64,000 nucleotides of DNA from Pseudomonas guariconensis (GTDB lineage Bacteria > Pseudomonadota > Gammaproteobacteria > Pseudomonadales > Pseudomonadaceae). The position numbers were made by a program, and so were the translations under genes. Under the pieces are notes generated by a model. It saw only the letters and a program-made list of their open reading frames with translations, did no database searches and was not told where the DNA came from. The first letter of the stretch is position 1; every line of letters starts with the position of its first letter. Below, piece by piece: positions 18,186-26,819 of the stretch. The stretch spans positions 1 to 64,000 of the forward strand of contig NZ_JADLJL010000016.1 in NCBI RefSeq assembly GCF_015680235.1, given 5' to 3'.

Positions 18186-18779
18186 TCAACGACGCAGCCC
18201 CTCCATCAAGCATTTCAGCGCGCCCTTGATCCGTTCTGCCGCGTCTTTGGGATCATCCTGGGCGATGACCCACATTCCGCTGTCGCCCATGGCGCCATTG
18301 ATCAAATGGGCCATGGCCACGGGATCGAAGTCGCGCAGTACGCCTGCCTGCTGCAACGCCACCAACCCTTCGATCATGGGGCCGATGTAACTCTGCTCCT
18401 CAAGCTCGCGCAGACGCGGGCCGAGTATCGCCGGCGCGTCCTGCAGGAGGATGCGGCGAAGGGCCGGGTCGTGCAGCAGGTCGTAGTAGTGCAGGCAGGT
18501 ATCGAGGTAGCCCTCCCAGGGATCGCTGTGGGTGGCGAAGCGTGCATCCAGTGCTTGGTTGATCTCGTCGAGCAAGTGGGTCACCACTGCGGTGAACAAG
18601 CCGGCCTTGCCACCGAAATGATGGTGGAGGGCGCCACGGGTAAGGTCGGCTTCGGCACATAAATCGTCCATGACCACGGCGGCGAAGCCCTTTTCGGCGA
18701 AGTGGCGACGGGCAACGGCAATGAGGCGTTCGGTGGTGTCTGCACGCATGGCGGCGCGGCTGCGGCGTGGTGTGGGCAT
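18186..18779 (-). CDS. TetR-family repressor of the adjacent MATE gene
   Basis: A 197-residue TetR protein. The N-terminal HTH (TTERLIAVARRHFAEKGFAA, then MDDLCAEADLTRGALHHHFGGKAGLF) is canonical. The C-terminal part is a helical ligand-binding domain. It is transcribed divergently from the MATE transporter gene, and two palindromic operators lie between them. It therefore very likely represses both itself and the pump until a ligand binds. The ATG at 18779 starts the usual MPTPRRSR lead. A TTG-type start further upstream would only add residues before the HTH. Confidence 0.92.
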   Translation of the reverse strand: MPTPRRSRAAMRADTTERLIAVARRHFAEKGFAAVVMDDLCAEADLTRGALHHHFGGKAGLFTAVVTHLLDEINQALDARFATHSDPWEGYLDTCLHYYDLLHDPALRRILLQDAPAILGPRLRELEEQSYIGPMIEGLVALQQAGVLRDFDPVAMAHLINGAMGDSGMWVIAQDDPKDAAERIKGALKCLMEGLRR

Positions 18780-18815
18780 CGGATAATTCCAGGGCAATAC
18801 GAGGGTTCGAAATTA

Positions 18816-18832
18816 ACATACGTTGCGTATGT
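18816..18832. promoter_or_regulatory. TetR operator 1
   Basis: A perfect inverted repeat ACATACG-TTG-CGTATGT, 37 bases upstream of the tetR start. It shares the core CATACG-N3-CGTATG with the second site, which is typical of a TetR dimer site. Confidence 0.85.
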
Positions 18833-18847
18833 CATTAAGTGGTATTA

Positions 18848-18864
18848 GCATACGCGGCGTATGT
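18848..18864. promoter_or_regulatory. TetR operator 2
   Basis: A second copy, GCATACG-CGG-CGTATGT, with perfect CATACG/CGTATG arms. Its centre is 32 bases (about three helical turns) from operator 1, so two dimers could bind on the same face. It ends 18 bases before the MATE start codon. Confidence 0.85.
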
Positions 18865-18882
18865 AAATTGAGGTTCGTTTCA

Positions 18883-20283
18883 ATGTCCGTTTCCCTCGCG
18901 TGCCGCAGGACCACCTGGCTGGCGGAGCTACCGGCCTTGCTGCGCCTGGCCTTGCCTTTGGTGCTGGGCCTTTCTGCCAGCGAATTGATCAGCCTGACCG
19001 ATACCCTCATGCTGGCTTCGCTGGGGACCGTGGTGCTCGCCTGCGTGTCGCTCACGGCCAGCGCGGGTTTGATCTTCCATGCCGGTCTTTACGGCATGTT
19101 GGCGACGCTGAGCGTACGCGTGGGGCACGCCTTCGGTGCAGGCGATACCCATGCCGTGGCCCGGACGTTGCGCGCGGGCCTGGGCTATGGGCTGCTGCTT
19201 GGCATCCTGGGCTGCCTGGCGATGATCGCGATCCTGCCGGTGCTGGAATGGGCCGGTGTACCGCTTCCGGCGATGCACCTGCTCGAACCCTATTGGCAGG
19301 CGATGGCGGTGTTTCTGATTCCGTTCTGCCTGGCGGTGGTGTTCAAGGATGTACTGGAAGCCATCGGCCGACCCTGGGTGGCGGTGATGGTGGTGATGAG
19401 TGCGGTGCTGTTCAACATTCCCTTGAGCTATGGCTTGATCCATGATCATTTCGGCTTGCCCGCCCTGGGCTTGATGGGGGCAGGTATCGCCAGCGTGCTG
19501 GCCGAAGGCCTGGCTGTGCTGCTGGCTCTGACCTATTGGCGACTGGCGCCGTCGTTGGCTGTCTATCGGTGTGCCGCGCCCGGAAAGCGACTGGCCTGGC
19601 GCACGCTGTTGGGTGAAGGCTGGCCGCTGGGCCTGGGTTACCTGGCCGAAGCCGGTGCGGTGGTGGTCGCTGCCTGGATGCTGGGCTGGCTGGGCACCGC
19701 GGCACTGGCGGCCAACCAGGTGGTACAGTCGATCGGCGGGTTGTTGTACATGTTGCCGCTGGGTATGGCCGCTGCGGTGAGCATTCGTATCAGCCAAGCC
19801 CAGGGGCGCGGGGAGGGCTTGCGGATCAGCGCCATCGGCAGTGCCACATTCATCAGCGTGACAGCTTGGATGGCCGCCAGTACCGTGCTGTTGGCGCTGT
19901 TCGGCCGACGGATCGCCGAGGCCATGAGCGACGACCCGCAGGTTATCGCCATTGCCGTGCCGATGTTCGTGGTGGTGGCGGCCATGCAGGTTGCCGATGG
20001 TCTGCAATCTACGGCACTGGGCGCCTTGCGTGGCCTGCAGGATTACCGTTGGCCGGTGGGGGTGACCCTGGTCAGCTATTGGCTGCTGGCGTTGCCGTTA
20101 AGCTATGGCTTGGCCTTTCATTCGCCGTTGGGTGCGGTGGGGGTCTGGGTCGGCTTTGCCGCTGGCCTGGCCGTGGCTGCGGTATTGCTGCCACGGCGCT
20201 TTTACCGCCTGCAATCGCAGGCCGCCTCTGGGGTGGCCTGCGCGAGGTCAGTCGATGGTCAGGTTGTCGAGCACAATGCGTGA
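18883..20283 (+). CDS. MATE-family multidrug efflux transporter
   Basis: A 466-residue inner-membrane antiporter of the NorM/PmpM type that expels cationic drugs using a Na+ or H+ gradient. Two homologous halves of six helices are visible. The first half has LRLALPLVLGLSASELISLTDTLML, and the second half begins near GEGWPLGLGYLAEAGAVVVAA. The start at 18883 lies after both TetR operators. The longer frame from 18823 would put operator 2 inside the coding region. The 3' end overlaps the convergent halovibrin-like gene by 36 bases. Confidence 0.92.
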   Translation: MSVSLACRRTTWLAELPALLRLALPLVLGLSASELISLTDTLMLASLGTVVLACVSLTASAGLIFHAGLYGMLATLSVRVGHAFGAGDTHAVARTLRAGLGYGLLLGILGCLAMIAILPVLEWAGVPLPAMHLLEPYWQAMAVFLIPFCLAVVFKDVLEAIGRPWVAVMVVMSAVLFNIPLSYGLIHDHFGLPALGLMGAGIASVLAEGLAVLLALTYWRLAPSLAVYRCAAPGKRLAWRTLLGEGWPLGLGYLAEAGAVVVAAWMLGWLGTAALAANQVVQSIGGLLYMLPLGMAAAVSIRISQAQGRGEGLRISAIGSATFISVTAWMAASTVLLALFGRRIAEAMSDDPQVIAIAVPMFVVVAAMQVADGLQSTALGALRGLQDYRWPVGVTLVSYWLLALPLSYGLAFHSPLGAVGVWVGFAAGLAVAAVLLPRRFYRLQSQAASGVACARSVDGQVVEHNA

Positions 20284-21591
20284 GCCATCCTCCATGTTGC
20301 TCATCAAGCGAATCACTGCGGGGGGCGTAACGGTCATGGTGTGGCGCCCGAAGTGCATAGGTCCTACCGCTTCGGAGTCCACCAGCACCGTCTCATGGCC
20401 GTCGAGTTCGGTGACGCTGCAATAGCTGTTGCAACCCCAGGAAAACTCAACCGTTCGCGTGCCAGTATCATTGCCGTTCGGGTCCACAGGGAAATCCAGC
20501 AGGTTGTCTACGACCAGGTATTTACCGGTGACCAGGGAGGTACCGAGGTTCGTATCCTGAATCTCGATGAATTCGGAGGCGCTGGCAGTGAAGCCCATGC
20601 CGCCTGAAACCAGGTCTGCGGGTTGTCCGGTGGGCATGTCTTCGAAATCCACTTCCAAGCGAGGTGCCGTCAGGCCTACCGCCTGATCAGTCTCGAGGAA
20701 GCTGATGACGGTGGTTGCGTGTCGGTCCCGTGGGAATGCCAAGCGTATGAGTGGCAGTGTCTGACCGTACTGTTCGAAATAGCGCGCCTGGTCGATGCGT
20801 GCCTTTGCTCTGGATTCCAGGTTTCGCGCCGGATAGAAGAACGAATGCAACGGGAGTTGGGCGCCATCGCCGGTTCGCCAGGTGGAAAGCATCAGCTCGT
20901 CGAAGGTTTCCCAGGCAAGCCCTGTCAGGCCCTGGTGTGCGTCGATGGATGACTTGAACCAGGCGGCGGTGGCTTCGCGTCCTTCGCGAATGTCCCAGCC
21001 ACAAACCTTGTTGGTGGTCGCAGTCCTGGAATATTTGCTCAACCAGTCGGACGCGGTGTGGATGTTGAGGTTCTGGCAGGTATCGGTCAGCTCGGGTACC
21101 TCCGCCATCGGGCCGCAGCCTTGCAGGTCGGGGCGTTGCCAAGTGTTGGCGTTGATCGGGAACGAGCAGAGCACTTTGATGTTGTCGAGCCTGCCCGGCG
21201 GAGTGGCGTGGCCGGGGTAGAAGATGAAGCCGTTCCAATTTTCCCAGGTCCTGGCGAATGTATGGTCGCGCCTTAGCCAAGAGAAGGACACGCCGCCCAG
21301 TGCGATAGCCCCGGGGCTTGGGTCCCACGGCAGGAAATCCGGGTTGGTATCGGTTGCCCGTAGCATCAGGCCGCTGCACAAGTGCGCGGGTTTGTCCGGG
21401 CCGCCGCAGTTATCGGGCGTTGCGTTGAACCAGGTATTCAATTCGCTGGCGGCCTTGGCGCCCCGTTGGCTCAGGTCCTCCATAGGCGCTTCGGCGAATG
21501 CTGGCTGGCGGGTGGGGCCGAGTGGGGTGTTGGCGGCGTGTAACGGGCTGCTAAGGGCCAGCCCGCCAAGGATATAGACCAGAGGGCGCAT
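20248..21591 (-). CDS. Halovibrin-like secreted protein with C-terminal beta domain
   Basis: A 447-residue secreted protein with a signal peptide (residues 1-19, ending PLHA). Residues about 45-300 resemble Pseudomonas halovibrin (HvnC-like) proteins: ELNTWFNATPDNCGG, HLCSGLMLRAT, GGVSFSWLRRD, NGFIFYPGHATPP, VLCSFPINANTW, CGWDIREG and AWETFDELMLSTWR. Several cysteines (CGG, LCSG, LCSF, GCG, TCQN, CGWD) could form disulfides. Vibrio halovibrins are secreted NAD+ glycohydrolases, so a similar activity is possible. Residues about 310-447 (DFEDMPTG, SASEFIEIQD, TRTVEFSWGCNSYCS, RIVLDNLTID) form an extra beta-rich domain not typical of the core family. The family call is from memory of conserved blocks. 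Confidence 0.65.
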   Translation of the reverse strand: MRPLVYILGGLALSSPLHAANTPLGPTRQPAFAEAPMEDLSQRGAKAASELNTWFNATPDNCGGPDKPAHLCSGLMLRATDTNPDFLPWDPSPGAIALGGVSFSWLRRDHTFARTWENWNGFIFYPGHATPPGRLDNIKVLCSFPINANTWQRPDLQGCGPMAEVPELTDTCQNLNIHTASDWLSKYSRTATTNKVCGWDIREGREATAAWFKSSIDAHQGLTGLAWETFDELMLSTWRTGDGAQLPLHSFFYPARNLESRAKARIDQARYFEQYGQTLPLIRLAFPRDRHATTVISFLETDQAVGLTAPRLEVDFEDMPTGQPADLVSGGMGFTASASEFIEIQDTNLGTSLVTGKYLVVDNLLDFPVDPNGNDTGTRTVEFSWGCNSYCSVTELDGHETVLVDSEAVGPMHFGRHTMTVTPPAVIRLMSNMEDGSRIVLDNLTID

Positions 21592-21760
21592 CGTGAGGTC
21601 TCGTCAGTTTCTAGGGCCGGTTGAAGATCAACCGCGTCGGAGCCCAGTGTCGAGCGCGTGTCTTGCCAACGCTACAGCCATTACCTGACGATGCCCGACT
21701 ATGTAGCTGAAAGCCCTGTAGCTAAAAGCTGATGATGATGTGGCCACCCTGTCGTTTGGC

Positions 21761-22372
21761 TCAGCGCCCCAACGGCAAGGCCAGACCGATGAGTGCGAAC
21801 AAGGCCCCGCAGCTGCGGTTGAAGCCACGCCCACCCTTGGCCAGCCAGGGGCGGATGCGAAAGGCCAGGCGTGCCAGCAGGTATTCGACGAAAAATTCCA
21901 CGCTGGCGAACGTCGCGGCCATGATCACGAACTGCATCGCCAGGCCGCGCTGGGGGTCGATGAATTGCGGCAGGAATGCGCCGTAGAACAGCAGTACCTT
22001 GGGGTTGGCCATGGCCGACAGGAAGCCTTGGCGGAACAAGCTACCGTTGCCCAGGTTGGTGGCGCCTTCGGCCAGTTCCAGGCGCATTGCCGGGCTGCGC
22101 CAGAGTTGAATGCCCAGCCACAGCAGGTAGGCCCCACCGACCCACTTGAGTATCTGCAACAACGAGGCCGAGGTGTGGAGCAAGGCGCTCAGGCCGAACA
22201 TGGCCAGGGCGATCAGGGCACTGAAGCCGAACACACCACCTACGATGGTGAACAACGTGCGACGGGCGCCGTAGAGTGCGCCATGGCTCAGGGCCAGCAG
22301 GCTATTCGGACCGGGGGTCAACGACAGGCCGATGCTGGCCAGCAAATAGAGAAGCCAGGTATCCAATGCCAT
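21761..22372 (-). CDS. LysE/RhtB-family amino acid exporter
   Basis: A 203-residue inner-membrane protein with about six helices. The N-terminal LLYLLASIGLSLTPGPNSLLALSHG carries the TPGPN motif of the LysE family, and NPKVLLFYGAFLPQFI is the second signature. It would export an amino acid or homoserine-lactone-like compound. It diverges from an AraC-family regulator gene with about 100 bases between the starts, so that regulator is the likely controller. Confidence 0.9.
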   Translation of the reverse strand: MALDTWLLYLLASIGLSLTPGPNSLLALSHGALYGARRTLFTIVGGVFGFSALIALAMFGLSALLHTSASLLQILKWVGGAYLLWLGIQLWRSPAMRLELAEGATNLGNGSLFRQGFLSAMANPKVLLFYGAFLPQFIDPQRGLAMQFVIMAATFASVEFFVEYLLARLAFRIRPWLAKGGRGFNRSCGALFALIGLALPLGR

Positions 22373-22474
22373 GAACAGTGCCTTTGGCTAAAGAAAGGAC
22401 GCCAGTCTAGGGCACGAAACGCTGTTTGGAGGGTAATATTCGGACATTCTATGGAGGTTTCTGGACACGCTTTA

Positions 22475-23461
22475 ATGACCCCCGATGTTCGCCTGTTGAT
22501 CCTTCCCTTGCCGGAATTTGCTCTGTTGCCGTTCGGCGCGTTCCTCGACAAGCTGCGCTTCAGCGCCGACGATGAGGATTACAGCCGCCAGCGTTATTGC
22601 AACTGGGCATTGCTGGGCTTGGATGCGCAGCCCGTGCCTTCAAGCAGCGGTGCGGTGGTTCAGGTGGACGTTACCGCCGAGCAAGCAGACTTCAAAGGTT
22701 ATGAATACCTGGTCTTGTTCGGCGGACGCAGCGCCGCTGCAACGGCCGCCCTGGCGCCGCGTTACCGGGCACTGCTCAAGCGTGCCGTGCGAGCCGGAGT
22801 GAAGCTGGTATGTATTGATAACGCGGCGTTTCTACTGGCCGCCTGCGGCCTGCTCGATGGCCACAAGGTGGTGGTGCATTGGCGGCACGAGGCCGAGTTT
22901 CGTGCCTCGTTCCCCCATCTGCAGGTGCAGCGCGAGCAGCTGTACTGTTTCGATGGTACGCGTATCAGCTGTGCCGGGGGCACTGCGGCCATCGACCTGG
23001 CGGTAGAGCTGTTGTCACGGGCCTGTGGCCGGGCCCGGGCGCTCAAGGGGTTGGCCGACATGCTGGTGGACGAGACCCGCGACAGCCGCCATGCACTGCG
23101 CTCCCTGGAAGCCGGGGCAGGGCAGGGACGTCAGGTCCAGCGTGCCACCGCGCTGATGCGTCATCACCTGGCGGCGGCGCTGTCGGTCGAACAGCTGGCA
23201 GCCGAGCTGGGCATCAGTCGCCGCCAGTTGGACCGCCAGTTCCTGGCCAGCCACGGCATGAGTGCCAAGGCCTGGTGGCAGGAAATGCGACTGCAGCAGG
23301 CGCGCTGGCGCTTGGTCAATTCAAGCCATAGCCTGGCGCAGATCGCCGATGAAGTGGGTCTCGGGGATGCCAGCTACCTGGGCAAATGCGTGCGGCGGCG
23401 GTTTGGTTGTACGGCGTTGGCGTTGCGAGAGGGTGCGCCGCAGCAGCTGCGGGGCCAGTGA
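22475..23461 (+). CDS. GlxA-type AraC family transcriptional regulator
   Basis: A 328-residue regulator with an N-terminal DJ-1/PfpI-like (GATase1) domain (VRLLILPLPEFALLPFGAFLD; LVLFGGRSAAAT; KLVCIDNAAFLLAACGLL) and a C-terminal double HTH (LSVEQLAAELGISRRQLDRQF; SLAQIADEVGLGDASYLGKCV). This architecture is shared with ArgR, GbdR and CdhR, which sense amino acids or quaternary amines. The usual nucleophile-elbow Cys is not conserved as in active DJ-1 enzymes, so it is a sensor. The ATG at 22475 fits the fold start. An ATG at 22451 is possible. It diverges from the LysE exporter gene. Confidence 0.88.
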   Translation: MTPDVRLLILPLPEFALLPFGAFLDKLRFSADDEDYSRQRYCNWALLGLDAQPVPSSSGAVVQVDVTAEQADFKGYEYLVLFGGRSAAATAALAPRYRALLKRAVRAGVKLVCIDNAAFLLAACGLLDGHKVVVHWRHEAEFRASFPHLQVQREQLYCFDGTRISCAGGTAAIDLAVELLSRACGRARALKGLADMLVDETRDSRHALRSLEAGAGQGRQVQRATALMRHHLAAALSVEQLAAELGISRRQLDRQFLASHGMSAKAWWQEMRLQQARWRLVNSSHSLAQIADEVGLGDASYLGKCVRRRFGCTALALREGAPQQLRGQ

Positions 23462-23514
23462 GATCGCGCGCCGCGCGGGCGGCGCGCCTACAGGCTTCAT
23501 AATGTCCGCAAAAG

Positions 23515-24375
23515 TCATTGCGGCGAGGCGAACACACCGGTCCAGTAGATGCCGGCATCGCTCTTGGGGTCCACGGCATAGGCCGCACCCAATTCGCGAA
23601 AATCAGGGTTCATCACGATGGCGCAATGGCCGGGGCTTGCCAGCCAGCCATCGACCACCTTGCGCGGTGTATCGCGCCCGGCGGCGATGGTTTCACCGAT
23701 CTGTTGGTACAGGTAGCCCGCAAGCTCCGCGCGGTCGCCTGGGGTGCGGCCGTCGCGGTCCAGGTGGTCGAAGAAGTTCTGGTTGGCCATCGCTCGGGTA
23801 TGGTTGGCGGCAACCCCTGCGAGGGTGGTGTTCCAGCCTAACGCCGGCGCTGCTGCGAAGGGTTGGCCGCCACACTGGCGCGGTACCTTGCGTGCGGCAT
23901 TGATTTCCTGCAGCAGCTTCTGGCCTTCGGCCTGCCAGTCGCCCAAGCGCCCGCTGAGCAGCGGACGGGCCAGGACGATACGCCAGTCGCGGCCCTCCTG
24001 GCTGACTCCGATATCGACGAACTGCGGGTCGAGCACCACCTGGCAGAAGCTTTCTTCGATGGCGTGCATCGCGGCCTGGGCATCGCGCGGGCCAGACAGG
24101 CTGATGGCTTGTACGTTGACCATCGGGTAGGCGGCGCGGGTCATGGCTTGTTGCAAGTCACGGGTGCCTTCGGGCGATAAGGCCAGGCGAGTGTCGCTGT
24201 TGAGGGGAGGCAACTCCAGCGAAGCCTCGCCGCCGCAACGCTGGGCCTGGCTGCGGTAGGCGTTGATCGACTCGATCAGTTGCCCTTCTTCGCCACTGAA
24301 GGCCAGGGCATTGGCGCACGCCATCAGACCCAGCGACAGGACGGCAAGACGGGCAACGGATGACAGGACGCGCAT
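23515..24375 (-). CDS. Secreted CAP-domain (YkwD/SCP-like) protein
   Basis: A 286-residue exported protein with a signal peptide (residues 1-25, ending ALAF) and a lipobox-like MACANAL that is probably not a true lipobox. Residues about 155-286 form a CAP domain: LLQEINAARKV, LAGVAANHTRAMANQNFFDHLDRDG, GYLYQQIGETIAAG, VDGWLASPGHCAIVMNPDFRELGAAY. An N-terminal half of about 125 residues (ESINAYRSQAQRCGG... ) appears to be a degenerate duplicate of the start of the same domain. The function of bacterial CAP proteins is mostly unknown. GGGAGA precedes the ATG at 24375. Confidence 0.85.
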   Translation of the reverse strand: MRVLSSVARLAVLSLGLMACANALAFSGEEGQLIESINAYRSQAQRCGGEASLELPPLNSDTRLALSPEGTRDLQQAMTRAAYPMVNVQAISLSGPRDAQAAMHAIEESFCQVVLDPQFVDIGVSQEGRDWRIVLARPLLSGRLGDWQAEGQKLLQEINAARKVPRQCGGQPFAAAPALGWNTTLAGVAANHTRAMANQNFFDHLDRDGRTPGDRAELAGYLYQQIGETIAAGRDTPRKVVDGWLASPGHCAIVMNPDFRELGAAYAVDPKSDAGIYWTGVFASPQ

Positions 24376-24606
24376 GAAGATCTCCCTATGAACTGGCAGC
24401 GCCTAGGTTGCGCTGCTCATCCTACACAAGCGCAGGGCTTTTGGCCCCGCCTTGTGCATTGCGAATAACGGCCGGCAATCGATTGCAACTCGGCAAAAGA
24501 GGGGGTAGACCACCGCCTGCCGGAAAAGTGCGGCACGTCATTGGCGTTTTCATCCAGGCGATCCCTGCCCCATGAACTTGGACAGGGAAAGATCTATGCT
24601 TGCTCA

Positions 24607-25011
24607 ATGACCACCACCGAGTTTCCCCTTCGCCAACCCTGCCCGCCGGGCGCCTGCGATTGCGGGCGCGAACGGCTGCACGAAGGGCCGCCCCAGGCGC
24701 AACGTATCCTGTTGCTGACCCGCCAGGAGGAAAAACGCTTGCTTGAGCGCCTGGAGAATCTCAAGGACCTGGAAGACCTGCAGCGCCTGCAGGTGCGCTT
24801 GTATGAGCAACTGGGCATCCGCGTGCATATCGCTCCGGGCTACAACGAGGTGCGCACCATGCGTGGCATCGTCATCGAACTGGACGAGCAGCCGGGGCTG
24901 TGCCGCAAGACGCGTCAGTCGATCCCTGCTGCCATTCGTCGTGGGCTGGAGCGCAACCCGCAGGTTGCCTTCCGCCTGCTCGATGCCCACGACCTGTTGC
25001 GTGACGCCTGA
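24607..25011 (+). CDS. Conserved hypothetical protein, 134 aa
   Basis: I cannot assign a family. The N-terminus carries a cysteine cluster (PCPPGACDCGRERL, residues 11-24) that could bind metal. A strongly charged helical or coiled-coil segment follows (EEKRLLERLENLKDLEDLQRLQVRLYEQLG), then a compact domain ending RNPQVAFRLLDAHDLLRDA. There is no signal peptide or membrane segment. The ATG at 24607 has no strong Shine-Dalgarno (GGGAAAG lies 15 bases upstream). It converges with a LysE gene with 3 bases between stops. Codon use is like its neighbours, so it is probably real. Confidence 0.7.
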   Translation: MTTTEFPLRQPCPPGACDCGRERLHEGPPQAQRILLLTRQEEKRLLERLENLKDLEDLQRLQVRLYEQLGIRVHIAPGYNEVRTMRGIVIELDEQPGLCRKTRQSIPAAIRRGLERNPQVAFRLLDAHDLLRDA

Positions 25012-25014
25012 GCT

Positions 25015-25632
25015 TCAGCGCATCGCCGCCAGCTTGATGCCGAACCCGACCAGGCAGGCGCCCGCCAGGCGCTCGAGCAGGTTGCTGACGCGTGGGTTGG
25101 CGCGCATGCGCTCGGCCAGGTGGTGGGTCAGCACCACCGCAACCAGGCCATAGAGAAAGGTCAGCGCCGCCACGGTCACCGCCATGAAGGCGAAGGTGAC
25201 CACGCCCTGGTGGCGTACCGGGTCGACGAACAGTGGAAAGAACGCCATGTAGAACATGATCGCCTTGGGGTTGAGCAAGGTGATCATCATCGTCTGGCGC
25301 AGGTAATGCCCATTGGCCATGCGACTTTCCCGCGGGGCTGCGTCAGGCTTGCTCAACACCATGCGTAGGCCAAGCCAGGCCAGGTACGCCGCACCGGCCC
25401 ATTGCACCACATGGAAAGCGGCAGGGTAGGCGGCCAGCAGCGTGGCGACTCCGGCCACCGCCAACCACATCAGCACCTGGTCGCCTAGGATCACCCCACA
25501 GGTCGCGGCCAGGCCTGCCTTGATACCGCCTTTGCCGGTGGCCGTGATCAGTGCGAAGTTGCCAGGCCCTGGGATGGCCAACAAGATAAGGAAGGCAATG
25601 ACGAATGCGCCGTAGTCGGTTACGCCGAGCAT
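25015..25632 (-). CDS. LysE-family translocator
   Basis: A 205-residue inner-membrane exporter with about six helices and the family motifs [19 protein letters not shown] and [20 protein letters not shown]. Substrates of the family are amino acids and related metabolites. The ATG at 25632 has GGAG 9 bases upstream. Longer frames from 25647 or 25755 have no ribosome-binding site. It is divergent from mbtH. Confidence 0.88.
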   Translation of the reverse strand: MLGVTDYGAFVIAFLILLAIPGPGNFALITATGKGGIKAGLAATCGVILGDQVLMWLAVAGVATLLAAYPAAFHVVQWAGAAYLAWLGLRMVLSKPDAAPRESRMANGHYLRQTMMITLLNPKAIMFYMAFFPLFVDPVRHQGVVTFAFMAVTVAALTFLYGLVAVVLTHHLAERMRANPRVSNLLERLAGACLVGFGIKLAAMR

Positions 25633-25700
25633 GAGAAAACGCTCCATGAAGGGGAGCTCGATATATGCCACCATCGGCGCCGCTTGCAAAGTCAGGCGAT

Positions 25701-25724
25701 TAATTTTTCCCGCTCGCCCTTCGT
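25701..25724 (+). promoter_or_regulatory. PvdS/PfrI-like iron-starvation promoter of mbtH
   Basis: TAATT at 25701-25705 is followed after exactly 16 bases by CGT at 25722-25724. The promoter consensus of the pyoverdine sigma factor PvdS is TAAAT-N16-CGT, so this matches in spacing and 7 of 8 bases. It would start transcription about 50 bases before mbtH. A chance match cannot be excluded by eye. Confidence 0.55.
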
Positions 25725-25783
25725 TTGATGGGAAGCCGCCCTGCGCGCCGCGCACCGGCTTTCATCATTCAAGGAGACAGGCA

Positions 25784-26005
25784 ATGACGTCCGTATTCGA
25801 CCGCGACGATATCGTGTTCCAGGTAGTGGTCAACCACGAAGAGCAGTATTCCATCTGGCCGGACTACAAGGCCATTCCCAACGGCTGGCGCGCGGTGGGC
25901 AAGAGCGGTTTCAAGCAGGAATGCTTGGCCTATATCGATGAAGTCTGGACCGACATGCGCCCGCTGAGCCTGCGTCAGAAAATGGCGCAAGCCCAGGCGC
26001 AATGA
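25784..26005 (+). CDS. MbtH-like protein
   Basis: MbtH-like proteins are small partners that fold and activate adenylation domains of non-ribosomal peptide synthetases. The 73-residue product has all signatures: [46 protein letters not shown] lies 8 bases before the ATG at 25784. A type II thioesterase gene follows after 10 bases. There is no NRPS gene in the window, so the pair probably serves pyoverdine synthetases elsewhere. The PvdS-like promoter supports that. Confidence 0.95.
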   Translation: MTSVFDRDDIVFQVVVNHEEQYSIWPDYKAIPNGWRAVGKSGFKQECLAYIDEVWTDMRPLSLRQKMAQAQAQ

Positions 26006-26015
26006 GGCGTTGGCG

Positions 26016-26735
26016 GTGACCGTAGTGAACCTGTTGTGCCTGCCTTATTCCGGCGCCAGCGCCATGGTGTACAGCCGCTGGCGCCGCAAGGTGCCGGCCT
26101 GGCTGCGGGTGTGCCCGGTGGAGCTGCCCGGGCGTGGTGCGCGTCTGGGCGAGCCGCTGCAGACCGACATGCAGGCCCTGGCCCGGCAGCTGGCCGCCGA
26201 ACAGCGTTTGCACGCCAATATGCCTTATGCCTTGCTCGGCCATAGCCTAGGCGCGTTGCTGGCCTTCGAGCTCGCCCATGAACTGCAGGCACTGGGCTGC
26301 CCACCGCCGCTGGCGCTGTTCGCCTGTGGCACCGCGGCGCCGACCCGTCGGGAAGACTATGACGCCGGCCAATGGCGCGAGCCCAAGCCCGATCACGTCC
26401 TGATCGCAGAGCTGCGTGACTTGCAGGGCACCCCGGAGGAGGTGCTGGCCAACCAGGAACTGATGAACCTGACCTTGCCGGTGCTGCGCGCCGACTTCCT
26501 GCTATGTGGCCGATACGCCTACCGCTGCCGCCCTTTGCTACGCTGCCCGTTGCATGTGCTCGGCGGCGAGGACGACCGGGCCAGCCAAGAGCAGTTGCTG
26601 GCCTGGCGCCAGGAGACGGTGGGCGATTTTTCCCTGGAGGTATTCCCCGGCGGGCATTTCTTCATCCACGAGCATGAAGACCGTGTATTGGCGGTGCTGG
26701 CCAGCGCCCTCGATGCCCATCGGCGTTGTGCATGA
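26016..26735 (+). CDS. Type II thioesterase of NRPS
   Basis: Type II thioesterases regenerate mis-primed carrier proteins of NRPS or PKS lines. The 239-residue alpha/beta hydrolase has LCLPYSGASAMVY at its start, the nucleophile elbow GHSLG with Ser77, and a C-terminal PGGHFFIHEH with the catalytic His. The GTG at 26016 was chosen because GAGG lies about 9 bases upstream, over the mbtH stop, and because the family starts right there. A TTG at 26010 is an alternative. It forms an operon with mbtH. Confidence 0.9.
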   Translation: MTVVNLLCLPYSGASAMVYSRWRRKVPAWLRVCPVELPGRGARLGEPLQTDMQALARQLAAEQRLHANMPYALLGHSLGALLAFELAHELQALGCPPPLALFACGTAAPTRREDYDAGQWREPKPDHVLIAELRDLQGTPEEVLANQELMNLTLPVLRADFLLCGRYAYRCRPLLRCPLHVLGGEDDRASQEQLLAWRQETVGDFSLEVFPGGHFFIHEHEDRVLAVLASALDAHRRCA

Positions 26736-26819
26736 TTGACGCCACCCCCTTGCCTCGGCCAGCCTAGTAGCCTTCGTGGCCTACGGCAGGCCGCTACTTT
26801 CCCAGGCAAGGGGCAGTCA

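Noticed and set aside
21740..22474. N-terminal extension of the AraC regulator from 21740
   Set aside because: This part is antisense to the LysE exporter. The regulator fold starts at 22475.
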